A stretch of DNA of 64,000 nucleotides from an uncultured bacterium (GCA_937998865.1 CALLBR010000005.1:1-64000); one strand, 5' to 3'. Shown: positions 17,591 through 28,194, counted from the stretch's first letter. Numbers and translations are program-made. Notes: generated from the letters alone by a model not told the origin.

Positions 17591-18929
17591 ACTCCTCTTC
17601 TGAGTAAGGAAGCAATCCATGATGTTTCATTTTTGTTCGAAGTTGTTTACGGGAAATGCCCAATATTTCTGCTGCTTTTGTTTGATTCCATCCCGTTTTA
17701 TTTAATGCTCTTAAAATTAATGACTTTTCTACTTCGTGAAGATTCAATGTATTTTCTTTGATTATATTCCAACCACTTTTCTCTTGAATTCTTCTTGGAA
17801 GATGTTTCATGGAAACTAAACCTGAAGGTGACAAAACGATAGCTCTCTCTATTACATTTGCCAACTCTCTAATATTACCAGGCCAATCGTAATTCATGAG
17901 GGCTTCCATTACTTCTGGCTCCAGTTGTGGAATTGGTTTATTATTCTCCTTTGAGAATTTGCTCACAAAATGATTTACTAAAAGAGGTATATCTTCTTTT
18001 CTTTCTCTTAAAGGTGGAAGGTTTATTCTGACAACATTAAGCCTCCAGTAAAGATCTTCCCTAAATGAACCTTCTTGAATTGCTTTCTCAAGATTCCTAT
18101 TTGTAGCTGAGATTACTCTTACATCTATTTTTACTCTCTGAAGGCTACCAATTCTTTGGAGTTCCTTTTCTTGAAGGAATCTCAGAAGTTTTTTCTGAAG
18201 TGCCATAGGTAATTCTCCAATTTCATCTAAAAAGACAGTGCCTCCATTTGCCATTTCAAGAAGTCCAATTTTTTTGTCTACCGCTCCTGTGAAAGCTCCT
18301 TTTTCATGTCCAAAAAGCTCACTTTCTAGAAGATTTTCAGGAATAGTGGTGCAATCAACAATTACAAAAGGATTTGATTTTCTGTGAGAATTTTTATGGA
18401 TAGCTTTTGCCACAAGCTCTTTTCCTGTTCCAGACTCACCTGTTATAAGGACATTTGCGTTGCTCTCCGATACCATTTGCATTATGTAGAAAATTTCTTG
18501 CATGGTTTTACTTTTTCCAATTATTTCAGGGAAGGGATTTTCTATGCTCTCTATTTCTTTAATTCCCTTAGATTTTTCAATTGCCTCTTTTATTACATTT
18601 ATAAGAAGAGCAGTATCTACAGGTTTTACTAAAAAATGATAAGCTCCAAGTTTCATTGACTCTACTGCTTTTTCAATGGTTCCAAAGGCAGTTATCATTA
18701 TGGTAGGAATTGTAATTTCATTGAATTTTAGCCATCTTAATAAATCTATTCCATCCATTCCTGGCAATTTATAATCAAGGAGGAGGCACTCAATTTCATT
18801 AGCTTTAAGAATCTCTATGCCTTCTTCTGCAGTAGTGGCAGTGAAAATTTTATAGCCTTCCTTCTTAAGAATTGCTGAGATTGCCTTTAAAGCACTAATT
18901 TCATCATCTATGTATAATATATTTGCCAC
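17589..18929 (-). CDS. Sigma-54-dependent response regulator (NtrC family: REC-AAA+-Fis HTH)
   Basis: LLLDYKLPGMDG, GESGTGKELVAKAIH, GAFTGA, C-terminal KTGWNQTKAAEILGISRKQLRTKMKHHG. Confidence 0.95.
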   Translation of the reverse strand: MANILYIDDEISALKAISAILKKEGYKIFTATTAEEGIEILKANEIECLLLDYKLPGMDGIDLLRWLKFNEITIPTIMITAFGTIEKAVESMKLGAYHFLVKPVDTALLINVIKEAIEKSKGIKEIESIENPFPEIIGKSKTMQEIFYIMQMVSESNANVLITGESGTGKELVAKAIHKNSHRKSNPFVIVDCTTIPENLLESELFGHEKGAFTGAVDKKIGLLEMANGGTVFLDEIGELPMALQKKLLRFLQEKELQRIGSLQRVKIDVRVISATNRNLEKAIQEGSFREDLYWRLNVVRINLPPLRERKEDIPLLVNHFVSKFSKENNKPIPQLEPEVMEALMNYDWPGNIRELANVIERAIVLSPSGLVSMKHLPRRIQEKSGWNIIKENTLNLHEVEKSLILRALNKTGWNQTKAAEILGISRKQLRTKMKHHGLLPYSEEE

Positions 18930-18937
18930 TTTTGTCT

Positions 18938-20533
18938 CTACTTAAGCGGTAATTCTATCATAAAATTTGTACCTTCTTTTTGTTTACTGATTACTTTTAT
19001 GGAACCTTCATGATCCTTGATTATTCTCTCAACACAAGCAAGTCCAAGTCCTGAACCAGTAGTTTTTGTTGTAAAAAAAGGTTCAAATATTTTATCTAAA
19101 AGTTCTTCTGGTATACCAGTACCTGTGTCTTTTATAACTATTCTTATTTTGTTATTAAGTTTTTCGGTCTTTATCTCAATAAGGTCTCCGCTTTTCGTTG
19201 CATCAATGGCATTTACTAGTAGGTTGAGTATTGCTTGTTTAATTTGATGGTGATCAAAATAAAATTCAGGTATAGAGTTTTCAAATTCTGTTTTCAATAT
19301 TTTATTCTCTTCCACTATCTCCGTCTCTACAAGTTTTATCACCTCTATTATTGTCTCATTAATATTACCTTTTTCATATTTAATGGGCACAGGTCTTGCA
19401 TAGGATAAAAAGCTTGTAATAAGTTCGTTTAGTCTTTCTGTCTCTTTATCAATAATCGATAAAAATTCTCTGAGTACTTCTCCCTGAAAATTAGATTTTA
19501 TATAAGCTGTTGATGCTTTGATAGCATTTAGAGGATTTTTTATTTCATGGGCAACAGTCATGGCCATCTCTGCCATAGCAGAGGATTTTTCCAGTTTTAA
19601 TTTCTCCTTAGTGGCTTTGTCAAGCTCTTGAAGAGAGTGTTTAAGTTTTATTATCATTTCATTGAAGGTTTCAATTAGATATCCTATTTCATCTCCACAG
19701 GAGATTTTATATACATAACAGTCATGACAGTCTATGATATAAGACATTTTGCAATTTTCCTTTGCTTCTTTGATAATCCAGCATCTTTCCTTGCCAAAGG
19801 CGGGGCAGTCCTTTTTTTCACATTTTAGAATATCTTTACAAAGTACAGTGTTTGGATTTTCACATATTTCAAGTTTGTCTGTACCTATGTTAGCTATTTT
19901 ATTTTTCAATTTTTTCAAGGGGTTTAGGAGTGTTTTTGATAACATGAAAGACAAAAAGATTGTCAAAATGAAGGAAAAAGAACTAATAATATATATATAG
20001 TTTTTAAGTGCCTTTGTAACTTCATCTATATGATGATTTATCTTATTCTCTGAAACTCCTGCTCTTAAGATTCCGAAATAGGTATCACCAGCTCTAATTG
20101 GTAAATTAATATGTAGAATTCCTTCTTTATCTGTTTTTTGCCATTTAATAAAATCTATGTCAATTTTTTTACCAAGATATTTTTTATCACTGTGTCCTAC
20201 AATTCTTCCCCTTTGATCAGCTATCATGACATATTCTATCCCCGGATTATTCATGGTAAGAGCTAATTTTTCATCTATTGCCAAAGGATCAAAAAAAACT
20301 AAATTATCTATTACATCTTTTGATAGATTTTCTAATTGTAAAAGCACGTTGGTATTTATTTGCTCCTTCAAGGATTTTTTCTGATAGTTAATTATTAAAA
20401 AATTAATCAATAAAACTATAATCAAAAAGATAATCAAAAAGGAAAAGAATATTTTCCAGCTTATGCTTAGTCTAACAATATTTTTCAGAGATTTTTTAAT
20501 AACTGAGTTTTTGAAGTGTTGACAAATCTTCAT
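18938..20533 (-). CDS. Membrane sensor histidine kinase with periplasmic Cache-like domain and Cys-rich HAMP-region insert
   Basis: Two TM segments, MTVAHEIKNPLNAIKAS H-box, DTGTGIPEELLDKIFEPFFTTKTTGSGLGLA; nine Cys between TM2 and the H-box. Confidence 0.93.
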   Translation of the reverse strand: MKICQHFKNSVIKKSLKNIVRLSISWKIFFSFLIIFLIIVLLINFLIINYQKKSLKEQINTNVLLQLENLSKDVIDNLVFFDPLAIDEKLALTMNNPGIEYVMIADQRGRIVGHSDKKYLGKKIDIDFIKWQKTDKEGILHINLPIRAGDTYFGILRAGVSENKINHHIDEVTKALKNYIYIISSFSFILTIFLSFMLSKTLLNPLKKLKNKIANIGTDKLEICENPNTVLCKDILKCEKKDCPAFGKERCWIIKEAKENCKMSYIIDCHDCYVYKISCGDEIGYLIETFNEMIIKLKHSLQELDKATKEKLKLEKSSAMAEMAMTVAHEIKNPLNAIKASTAYIKSNFQGEVLREFLSIIDKETERLNELITSFLSYARPVPIKYEKGNINETIIEVIKLVETEIVEENKILKTEFENSIPEFYFDHHQIKQAILNLLVNAIDATKSGDLIEIKTEKLNNKIRIVIKDTGTGIPEELLDKIFEPFFTTKTTGSGLGLACVERIIKDHEGSIKVISKQKEGTNFMIELPLK

Positions 20534-22148
20534 CTTTTGCTTCTTTAAAACCTTTAACTTTTGCTTTCTTTAATATTTTTTCATCATTGATATCAATTAT
20601 CAATTTTTTAACTTTCTCTGTTAGAGCATTATTTCTGTTGTTCACAACGGCAAAGGGCCAATTTGGGAGGTATTCACCATAATCGAGAATTTTTATTTTG
20701 GATATATCTACTTCATTTGCCCAGACACTAAGGGCAGCTTCTCTTACAAATCCTGCCTCAGCTTCTCCTTTGTATACTCCTATGATTACTTTTTCTTGTC
20801 TCTTTGCATCAATTAATTTGAAATCTTTATTTAGATTAAAACCCTTCTTTTCAAGATATATTTTTTGAGATAGATAGCCACCTGCTGAGGTAGGAGAGAC
20901 TATCATTATTTTTTTACCTTTCAAATCTTCAATCTTATTGATATTGCTATCTTTTCTTGTAATTATAATGCCACGGAATTTTTCTCCTCCGCAAATTCCC
21001 TCTTCAGTAGTGCAGTCTTCCCCTATTGTTATAGCAAGGGGTTTTATGGGATATTTTTTGGATATTATTGAGTAAACATAAGGATTTTGATAAGAAAAAT
21101 CCACTTTTCCTTCACTTGCTAACTTTATAAACTCTTCAAAATTTTTAGGAATTACCAATTTGAATTCATATCCAGTGTTTTCAGAAAGGTATCGCATAAG
21201 GGGTTCATATCTTTTGTATATAGTGAGAGGGCTATAAAGAGGAAGTATGGCAACCTTAAGTGTTTTTGGTCCATATTGAATGTAATCAACTCCCTTAATG
21301 TTTTTTATTATGATTCTAATATAGTCAAAATCTCTGTCTTCAGCAATTAGAAATTTTTCTATTCCTAAGGCTTTACGTACTGTGTCCTCTGCTGATGCTT
21401 GGATTATAGCATCCTTTACTTTATCAATTTCTTCATTTGATAGCCCCTTCACATAAGATATTAAAAATCTCGGAGTGGGTTCAGAATATCTTATTATTTT
21501 CAGTCCATACTTTAAATATTTATTTGCCACTACTTCGCTCATAGCACCTATGTCATAGTCGCCTATCATTATAGATAGAGCTATTTTTTGTTCCTTTCCT
21601 AAAATTCCTACTGATTTGAAATCTTTTAATGATATATCAACATCTCTTAACATGGAAAGAGGAATAAGATAGCTAAAGGATGACTTTTCATCACCAAGAG
21701 CAATTCTTTTACCCAGAGAGTCAAATATTTTTTCAATTTTACTTTCCTCTTTGGTAACAAAAACACTTCTTGTCTCAGCTATTCCTCCTTCAGGTTTAAT
21801 TAGAGGAAATATTTTATTTTTCATATGCCACTTAAGTTCACAATAAATCGCTGGATCTATGAATAGTAAATGGATTCTGTTTTCCTGTATTTTATTCTCT
21901 AAATCAGCATAATCCTTAGCTATCTCTATGTGAACAGATCTCTGAAGTTTTTGAGAAAGGAAATTTTTTAAAGGATATAGTTTTTCATATATAGTTCTTG
22001 GAGACTCTTCAGGTAATACGCCAATAACAAGGGGAGATCCACTAATATAGTCTTCCCTCTGTATTTGATACTTTTGCTCTTCAGAACTTTTACTACAAGA
22101 TAAGATAAATATAAACAAAAATAATGCTAAAATTCTAATGAATCTCAT
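20496..22148 (-). CDS. Lipoprotein with two tandem PhnD-like (phosphonate/oxyanion-type) periplasmic binding domains
   Basis: Lipobox FILSC; first repeat SPLVIGVLPEESPRTIYEKLYPLKNFLSQ, second LKVAILPLYSPLTIYKRYEPLMRYLSENTGYEFKLVIPKNFEEFIKLASEGKVDFSYQNPYVY. Confidence 0.82.
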   Translation of the reverse strand: MRFIRILALFLFIFILSCSKSSEEQKYQIQREDYISGSPLVIGVLPEESPRTIYEKLYPLKNFLSQKLQRSVHIEIAKDYADLENKIQENRIHLLFIDPAIYCELKWHMKNKIFPLIKPEGGIAETRSVFVTKEESKIEKIFDSLGKRIALGDEKSSFSYLIPLSMLRDVDISLKDFKSVGILGKEQKIALSIMIGDYDIGAMSEVVANKYLKYGLKIIRYSEPTPRFLISYVKGLSNEEIDKVKDAIIQASAEDTVRKALGIEKFLIAEDRDFDYIRIIIKNIKGVDYIQYGPKTLKVAILPLYSPLTIYKRYEPLMRYLSENTGYEFKLVIPKNFEEFIKLASEGKVDFSYQNPYVYSIISKKYPIKPLAITIGEDCTTEEGICGGEKFRGIIITRKDSNINKIEDLKGKKIMIVSPTSAGGYLSQKIYLEKKGFNLNKDFKLIDAKRQEKVIIGVYKGEAEAGFVREAALSVWANEVDISKIKILDYGEYLPNWPFAVVNNRNNALTEKVKKLIIDINDEKILKKAKVKGFKEAKDEDLSTLQKLSY

Positions 22149-22764
22149 GATAAAAGGGATTTGTCATTATCTCTATCCTAAGCTGAGTTTTTGGGCCATG
22201 ACCAGGTAAAATAATGGTCTCAGGAGGAAGAGAAGATAATTTTTTTAAAGAATTAAGAAGTTGTTCCATACTACCTCCCATAAGATCTGTTCTTCCTACA
22301 GAGCCTGCAAAGAGGGTATCACCTGTAAAAAGGTAATTGTCAATATAAATACAAATACTTCCTAAGGAATGACCTGGAGTATGAATAAATTTAATCTCTT
22401 TATCAATTAAATTCATTGTCATTTCATTTTCTAGTAAAATTTCAGGTTCTGGTTGAGAATCTATCCTAATGCCAAAAAATTGAGAAGCGATTTGGGGCGC
22501 ATTCCTGTACATTTCAAGATCACTTTGATGAAGAATAACTTTTGCTCTACTTTCTTCTTTTAATTCCTTTACAGCACCAATATGATCAAAATGACCATGC
22601 GTACAAATGATGTATTGAAGGGATAAACCCTCTTCTCTTATGAAATCAAGAATAAGTTCTGGTTCATCACCAGGATCAATTACTAAGGCTTTTTTTGTTT
22701 TTTCATCATATAGGACATAACAATTTACACCAAGGGCTCCTACTTCAAATCTCTTAATTTTCAT
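22135..22764 (-). CDS. MBL-fold metallohydrolase (glyoxalase II-like)
   Basis: THGHFDHIGA, HTPGHSLGSICIY, TGDTLFAGSVGRTDL, LPGHGP. Confidence 0.92.
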   Translation of the reverse strand: MKIKRFEVGALGVNCYVLYDEKTKKALVIDPGDEPELILDFIREEGLSLQYIICTHGHFDHIGAVKELKEESRAKVILHQSDLEMYRNAPQIASQFFGIRIDSQPEPEILLENEMTMNLIDKEIKFIHTPGHSLGSICIYIDNYLFTGDTLFAGSVGRTDLMGGSMEQLLNSLKKLSSLPPETIILPGHGPKTQLRIEIMTNPFYHEIH

Positions 22765-24317
22765 TTCCTGCTCCTTAACTTTTTTAAAATATAACCAAGT
22801 TCTTCATGTTTAAGCAAATAACAGATAAGAACATAAAGAAAAACAGCAATAAAAATTGCAAAGCCAAGCCATATAAATTTTATTAACATTTTTTCGCTCT
22901 TTAGCCAAAGAGAAGAATTTATATCACAAAATCCTTTTGCTACAGCAACACTTATCAAGGATGCTATTGTGCTTTTTAAGAAAGAGGGGAAAATATTATT
23001 GAAAGAGATTTCTTTGACTGATTTTTTAATAAGGATTGCAAGCATTGAAAACTGAACAGTTGCTGCTAAGGAGTAGGCAAGGGCTAATCCATTATGTTTC
23101 ATTGTATTCATGAGAAGAATTGAGAGGAAAATATTTATAAACATTCCTACAGCTGCACAAAATACGGGAATTTTAGTATTCTGTAGAGAATAAAAAGTGG
23201 CTGTTATTGTCCTTGAGCCAACTGTTCCGAGGATTCCAAAACTGTAAAAAAATAGCGCTTGAGCAGTATTTAATGTAGCATTTACATCAAACATTCCTCT
23301 TTGAAATAAGGTGTTCACAATGGGTTCTTTAAGGAAAATTAGACCCATTGTAGAGGGAATAGTCAGGAAAAAGAGAAATTTTAGGGAAAAGGAAAAATCC
23401 TTGGCAAGTTGATACTTGTTTCCTTCAGCTACATGTTCAGACAGAGTAGGTAAAACTGCCATACCCACTGCTACGCCAAAAACTCCGATGGGAAGTTGAA
23501 TTAATCTCATGGAATAATATAAGTAAGTTATACTTCCCTCAGGTAGAAAGCTTGCTATTATAGTGCTCACGAATATATTTATCTGATTTACAGCCATGGC
23601 AAGACTCGTAGGGATAATTAGAAGCACTATTTTTTTTAAAGCAGGATGGATGCCCGAAAATCCAAAAGAAAACCCATTTTTATAAAAATGGGGAACCTGT
23701 ACTATCCATTGAAGTAATCCTCCTATTGTCACTCCCACAGCTACTGAGACAATAGGATTAAAAAACATATTGCTAAATCCTACAACCAACAAAATTATGG
23801 CAAGGTTTAAAAAACAAGGAGCTAAAGCAGGGACAAAAAAAATACTATTTGTATTTAACGCGGCCATTGTAAGAGCAGCGAGGCTTATAAAAAACAAAAA
23901 GGGAAACATTATTCTTGTAAGTAGAACTGTTAAATGGAATTTTTCAAGATTTTCAGTAAATCCTGGTGCTATTAAAGTAACAATGTAAGGACTTAATAAT
24001 ATCCCAAGTAGTGTTATGGTTCCAACAATTAAGATGATAAAAGTGAATAGTGATCTCACAATTTTTTTTGTCTCTTCCTGTCCATATTTAACTTGAGCTT
24101 CTTTAAGAACTGGCACTACTGCTGACGACATAGAACCTTCGGCAAAAAGTTCTCTCAGTAGATTAGGAATTCGAAATGCTACAAAGAAGACATCACTTAG
24201 GCCTGTTGCTCCAAAGTATTTTGCCAGTATCATGTCTTTTATATAACCTAAGATTCTACTGAATGTAGTTGCTAAAGAAATAGCACCGGCAGCTCTAACA
24301 ATCTTTCCCTTCGCCAT
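22761..24317 (-). CDS. murJ: Lipid II flippase MurJ (MviN)
   Basis: TTFSRILGYIKDMILAKYFGATGLSDVFFVAFRIPNLLRELFAEGSMSSAVVPV. Confidence 0.94.
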   Translation of the reverse strand: MAKGKIVRAAGAISLATTFSRILGYIKDMILAKYFGATGLSDVFFVAFRIPNLLRELFAEGSMSSAVVPVLKEAQVKYGQEETKKIVRSLFTFIILIVGTITLLGILLSPYIVTLIAPGFTENLEKFHLTVLLTRIMFPFLFFISLAALTMAALNTNSIFFVPALAPCFLNLAIILLVVGFSNMFFNPIVSVAVGVTIGGLLQWIVQVPHFYKNGFSFGFSGIHPALKKIVLLIIPTSLAMAVNQINIFVSTIIASFLPEGSITYLYYSMRLIQLPIGVFGVAVGMAVLPTLSEHVAEGNKYQLAKDFSFSLKFLFFLTIPSTMGLIFLKEPIVNTLFQRGMFDVNATLNTAQALFFYSFGILGTVGSRTITATFYSLQNTKIPVFCAAVGMFINIFLSILLMNTMKHNGLALAYSLAATVQFSMLAILIKKSVKEISFNNIFPSFLKSTIASLISVAVAKGFCDINSSLWLKSEKMLIKFIWLGFAIFIAVFLYVLICYLLKHEELGYILKKLRSRK

Positions 24318-24325
24318 TTTTATTT

Positions 24326-25057
24326 TTAGTATTTTAGAATTTCAAGGATATCTAGAATATCCTCTTTCGGGAAAGTTCCTTGACCAGATTTTAATGACAT
24401 GATTAAATCACTTCTGAATTTTTCTGTATCACCTTTGTAGGTTGAGTCAAATTTGAGAGAATTTCTTAAAATTCTGGATGCTTCTGAATAAAGTCCTAAT
24501 TTTTGATAACTAAGGGACATATATATATGTGCCTCTAAGAGCAAAATATTTCTTTTTATTGCCTTATCAAAGGAGTTTTTTGCTTCATCATATTTCCCAA
24601 GTCTGTAAAAGGATAAGCCTTGTCCAAAATAGGCTTTATCTTGAGTGACAAAGAGAGGATTACTTAAGGCATTACTGAAAGCTTTTATTGCTTCATTATG
24701 CATATGGAGATTCTGATAACAAATTCCAAGATTAAACCAAGCATCTCCGTCCTTTGAGTCAAGGGAGAGAGTTTTAAGGAAAAGCTCTTTTGCTACTTCA
24801 AATTCCTGAAATGCCATATGAACTAATGCCAATCCATGGAGAGCTTTTTTGTTTTGGGGATTGACCTGTAAAGCTTTATGAAACTCAGCATAGGCAAGTT
24901 GGTAATTTCTCTCTATGTAGTAAGCATAACCGATTTCTGTATGAAAATCAGATTCATTGGTTTGTCTAATTATTTCCTCAGAGGCACATGCTGTGAGAGT
25001 AATGATAAATATTAAGATCATGAATACCTTCATTCTCATTGACATATAGTATATCAT
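24326..25057 (-). CDS. TPR-repeat lipoprotein
   Basis: Lipobox ITLTAC and repeated TPR motifs. Confidence 0.85.
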   Translation of the reverse strand: MIYYMSMRMKVFMILIFIITLTACASEEIIRQTNESDFHTEIGYAYYIERNYQLAYAEFHKALQVNPQNKKALHGLALVHMAFQEFEVAKELFLKTLSLDSKDGDAWFNLGICYQNLHMHNEAIKAFSNALSNPLFVTQDKAYFGQGLSFYRLGKYDEAKNSFDKAIKRNILLLEAHIYMSLSYQKLGLYSEASRILRNSLKFDSTYKGDTEKFRSDLIMSLKSGQGTFPKEDILDILEILKY

Positions 25058-28000
25058 TTTTTCTCTTCTAATTTTGATATCAATTTTTTAAGTAATATAA
25101 TTATACTATCTAAATCTTTGATGCTGACCTCAAATCCCTGCGGATAAAATTTTAAATCTTGGATAATTTCTCTTTTTTTAAATTTATTGAGAGTAAAAAT
25201 CAATTTATTGATAAAATTCTCCTCAAGATTTTCCTGCATGATAAATTTAAAACCCTGTTTTTTCTGTTCAATTCTAGCAATTTTAAGCTTAAATGATAAA
25301 ATTCTTATTAATGATGCTTTAAGTAAATTTTCTACTTCTTGAGGAAGTTTGCCAAATCTATCAAAAATTTCCTCTTTAAGCTTTTTCACTTCATCAACTT
25401 CAACAATTTGACTTAGTTTTCTATATATTCTAATTCTCATGGAGGTATCTTCCATATAGTCTTCTGGAATAAAAGCTTTACCAATTAACTTTATCTCTGG
25501 AAGATTAGTCTGGACAATTGATTCTCCTTTGCTCTCTCTAATAGCTTCGTTTAACATTTCTATATATAGATCAAATCCTATTCTGTTTATTCCGGATTGT
25601 TCAATTCCTAATAGTTCTCCAGCTCCTCTTATCTCAAGATCTTTAAGGGCAATGTGGAATCCAGCCCCCAGATAACTCATTTCTTGAATGGCTTTAATCC
25701 TTTTTTTTGCATTTTCAGTTAGACCTTCTTCCTTAGGCACAATAAAGTAGGCATAGGCTTGTTTGTCTGCTCTTCCTACTCTACCTCTTATTTGATAAAG
25801 GTCACTTAACCCAAAAATATCAGCCCTATTTACAATTATGGTATTAACATTGGGAATATCTATTCCCGATGCAATGATGGAAGTACATACTAATATGTCA
25901 ATTTCTCTGTCTAAGAATTTTATCATGATTCTATTTAGCAAGTTTTCGCTCATTCTACCATGAGCTACAGCAATTCTTGCTGAAGGTATTAACGTTTTAA
26001 GTCGGCTCTCATAAACACGGATATCTTGAATTCTGTTATGTAAAAAATAAACCTGTCCATCTCTGCTTAGTTCTCTCTCTATGGCTTCCTTTATAATTTG
26101 GTAATCTTCTGAAATAATGAAACTTTTTACAGCTAATCTCTCTTTAGGAGGAGTTTGAATTATACTTATATCCCAAAGTCCGCTTAAACCTATTTGTAAA
26201 GTCCTTGGAATAGGAGTAGCAGTAATAGTTAGTAAGTCCACTTGAGGAAATTTCTCTTTTATTTTCTCTTTTTGAACTACACCAAATTTTTGCTCTTCAT
26301 CAATAATTAACAGACCAAGATCAAAAAAGTCTATTTCTTTTAAAATTAAAATGTGAGTTCCTATTAGAATGTCTACCTTTCCTTTTTGTGTATCTTCAAT
26401 AACTTTTTTAATCTCTGATTTTGTCCTAAATCTATTAAGGTATTCAATTCTAACGGGAAAGGCTTCAAATCTTTTTTTGAAAGTTCTATAGTGTTGTTCA
26501 CATAAAAGCGTTGTGGGAACTAATACAGCCACTTGTTTTTTATCATAGACAGCTCTAAAAGAAGCTCTCATAGCCACTTCTGTTTTTCCATATCCTGCAT
26601 CACCACATAAAATAATATCCATGGGATAAGTTTCTCTCATTTTTTTTAAGATTAAATCAATGGCTTTTTTCTGATCTTCTGTTTCTTCATAAGGAAAAAA
26701 GTCGTCAAAATTTCTATGTATTTCAGTGTCCTCACTGTATATAAACCCTCTTTCCCTTTTTCTTTGAGCATAAAGTTTGAGGAGTTTTTCAGCCACATCA
26801 TGTATCTTTTTTCTCTCTCTTTCCTTTAATTTTTGCCATCTCGTAGTTCCTAATTTATCAATTTGAGGAACATATCCTTCTTTTGCTGAATATCTATAGA
26901 CTTTTTCTATGCTCCATGTGGGAAGATAAATAATATCTCCACCAGCATATTCAATTACTAATACATCTTCTTCATTATCCTCATAATTTTGCCTTTTTAT
27001 TCCTCTAAAAATTCCTATTCCATGTTCCTTATGAACGACATAATCTCCCTCTTTAATCTCTAATCCCTCTAAGGGAATTTTTTGTAAGAGAGTTTTTTTT
27101 CTTTTGTGAAATTTTTCATCAAAAATTTCTCTATCTGTAAGGATTAGCAAGTTTTCCCTATGGAATCCCTCATGAAGTTCTCCCAAAGTAATAGCGTATT
27201 TACCAGAATAATGAGCCACATCATTTCTGTTAATAATAGGGGCGATTATTCCATGATTAAATAAAATTTCCTTTACAGTTTCAGCTTTTCCTAAAGAATT
27301 AAGGATTATAAGAATAGGGATTTGAAGTTCTTTTATATTTTTAGGAAAATCAAAAAGGCTTTTTCTCTCATTTTTGAGTATATTAAGACCTGTTAATGAT
27401 TTGTCCTTACCATCCATGGCATTTATAGAAAATTGATAGGGAAGATGCGATACATGAATGATTTTAAAATCCTTAAAGGTTTCATCCCTTAGATCAGAGC
27501 ATGATATAATCAAACTTTTAGGTCTAATTACATTGATTATATTTTCATTGCGAGAGGCTTCACGGGTGGGAAATATGGTAATTTCTGATAAACTTTTGAA
27601 AGATTTTTGTGTATCAGGATAGAAAAATTTTATTTCCTCTATAGTTTCACCAAAAAATTCAATTCGGTAAGGATATTCTTCTCCAAGGTTCCAAATATCA
27701 AAAACCCACCCATGATGAGAAAACTCTCCTTCCTGTAATACCATTTCTACTTGACGGTATCCAGCTTTAATTATTTTTCTTATAAATTCATTACGAGATA
27801 TTTCCTCTTCTTTCTTAATTTTGAAAGATAGTTTAAGAATTTCTCCATCAAACATTAAAGCATTCTTTGTTGTGATTAATCTTGGTTCACTAGAATTAAG
27901 AATTTCTATGATTGGTTTTGTTCTGCTTTCTTCCTCTGATGGAAGATAAATAACTGATAATTGAATATTAAAAAAATCAGAAAAGGTTTTTAATGCAGTG

Positions 28001-28194
28001 AAGACCTTCTGAGCAGCCTCTTCATTTTCTTCAATCACCACAAAGGATTCTTCATAAAACAAAAGTCCTAATGCAAAAGAGGAAATGGAGAGATTGTAGA
28101 TTGAGTTATGATCTCTCAGTAAGTTTGCTATTGTATCTTTTTCTTTAGTTAAGGCCTGCGATAAACTTCTGTATCCTTTTTCGTTATAGTTCAT
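25054..28194 (-). CDS. mfd: Transcription-repair coupling factor
   Basis: CarD-like KEGDYVVHKEHGIGIFRGI, helicase motifs GDAGYGKTEVAMRA, DEEQKFGV, RGRVGRADKQAYAYF. Confidence 0.97.
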   Translation of the reverse strand: MNYNEKGYRSLSQALTKEKDTIANLLRDHNSIYNLSISSFALGLLFYEESFVVIEENEEAAQKVFTALKTFSDFFNIQLSVIYLPSEEESRTKPIIEILNSSEPRLITTKNALMFDGEILKLSFKIKKEEEISRNEFIRKIIKAGYRQVEMVLQEGEFSHHGWVFDIWNLGEEYPYRIEFFGETIEEIKFFYPDTQKSFKSLSEITIFPTREASRNENIINVIRPKSLIISCSDLRDETFKDFKIIHVSHLPYQFSINAMDGKDKSLTGLNILKNERKSLFDFPKNIKELQIPILIILNSLGKAETVKEILFNHGIIAPIINRNDVAHYSGKYAITLGELHEGFHRENLLILTDREIFDEKFHKRKKTLLQKIPLEGLEIKEGDYVVHKEHGIGIFRGIKRQNYEDNEEDVLVIEYAGGDIIYLPTWSIEKVYRYSAKEGYVPQIDKLGTTRWQKLKERERKKIHDVAEKLLKLYAQRKRERGFIYSEDTEIHRNFDDFFPYEETEDQKKAIDLILKKMRETYPMDIILCGDAGYGKTEVAMRASFRAVYDKKQVAVLVPTTLLCEQHYRTFKKRFEAFPVRIEYLNRFRTKSEIKKVIEDTQKGKVDILIGTHILILKEIDFFDLGLLIIDEEQKFGVVQKEKIKEKFPQVDLLTITATPIPRTLQIGLSGLWDISIIQTPPKERLAVKSFIISEDYQIIKEAIERELSRDGQVYFLHNRIQDIRVYESRLKTLIPSARIAVAHGRMSENLLNRIMIKFLDREIDILVCTSIIASGIDIPNVNTIIVNRADIFGLSDLYQIRGRVGRADKQAYAYFIVPKEEGLTENAKKRIKAIQEMSYLGAGFHIALKDLEIRGAGELLGIEQSGINRIGFDLYIEMLNEAIRESKGESIVQTNLPEIKLIGKAFIPEDYMEDTSMRIRIYRKLSQIVEVDEVKKLKEEIFDRFGKLPQEVENLLKASLIRILSFKLKIARIEQKKQGFKFIMQENLEENFINKLIFTLNKFKKREIIQDLKFYPQGFEVSIKDLDSIIILLKKLISKLEEKK

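Noticed and set aside
17549-17761. ORF on + strand after nuoN
   Set aside because: Covers the terminator hairpin and the antisense of the response regulator
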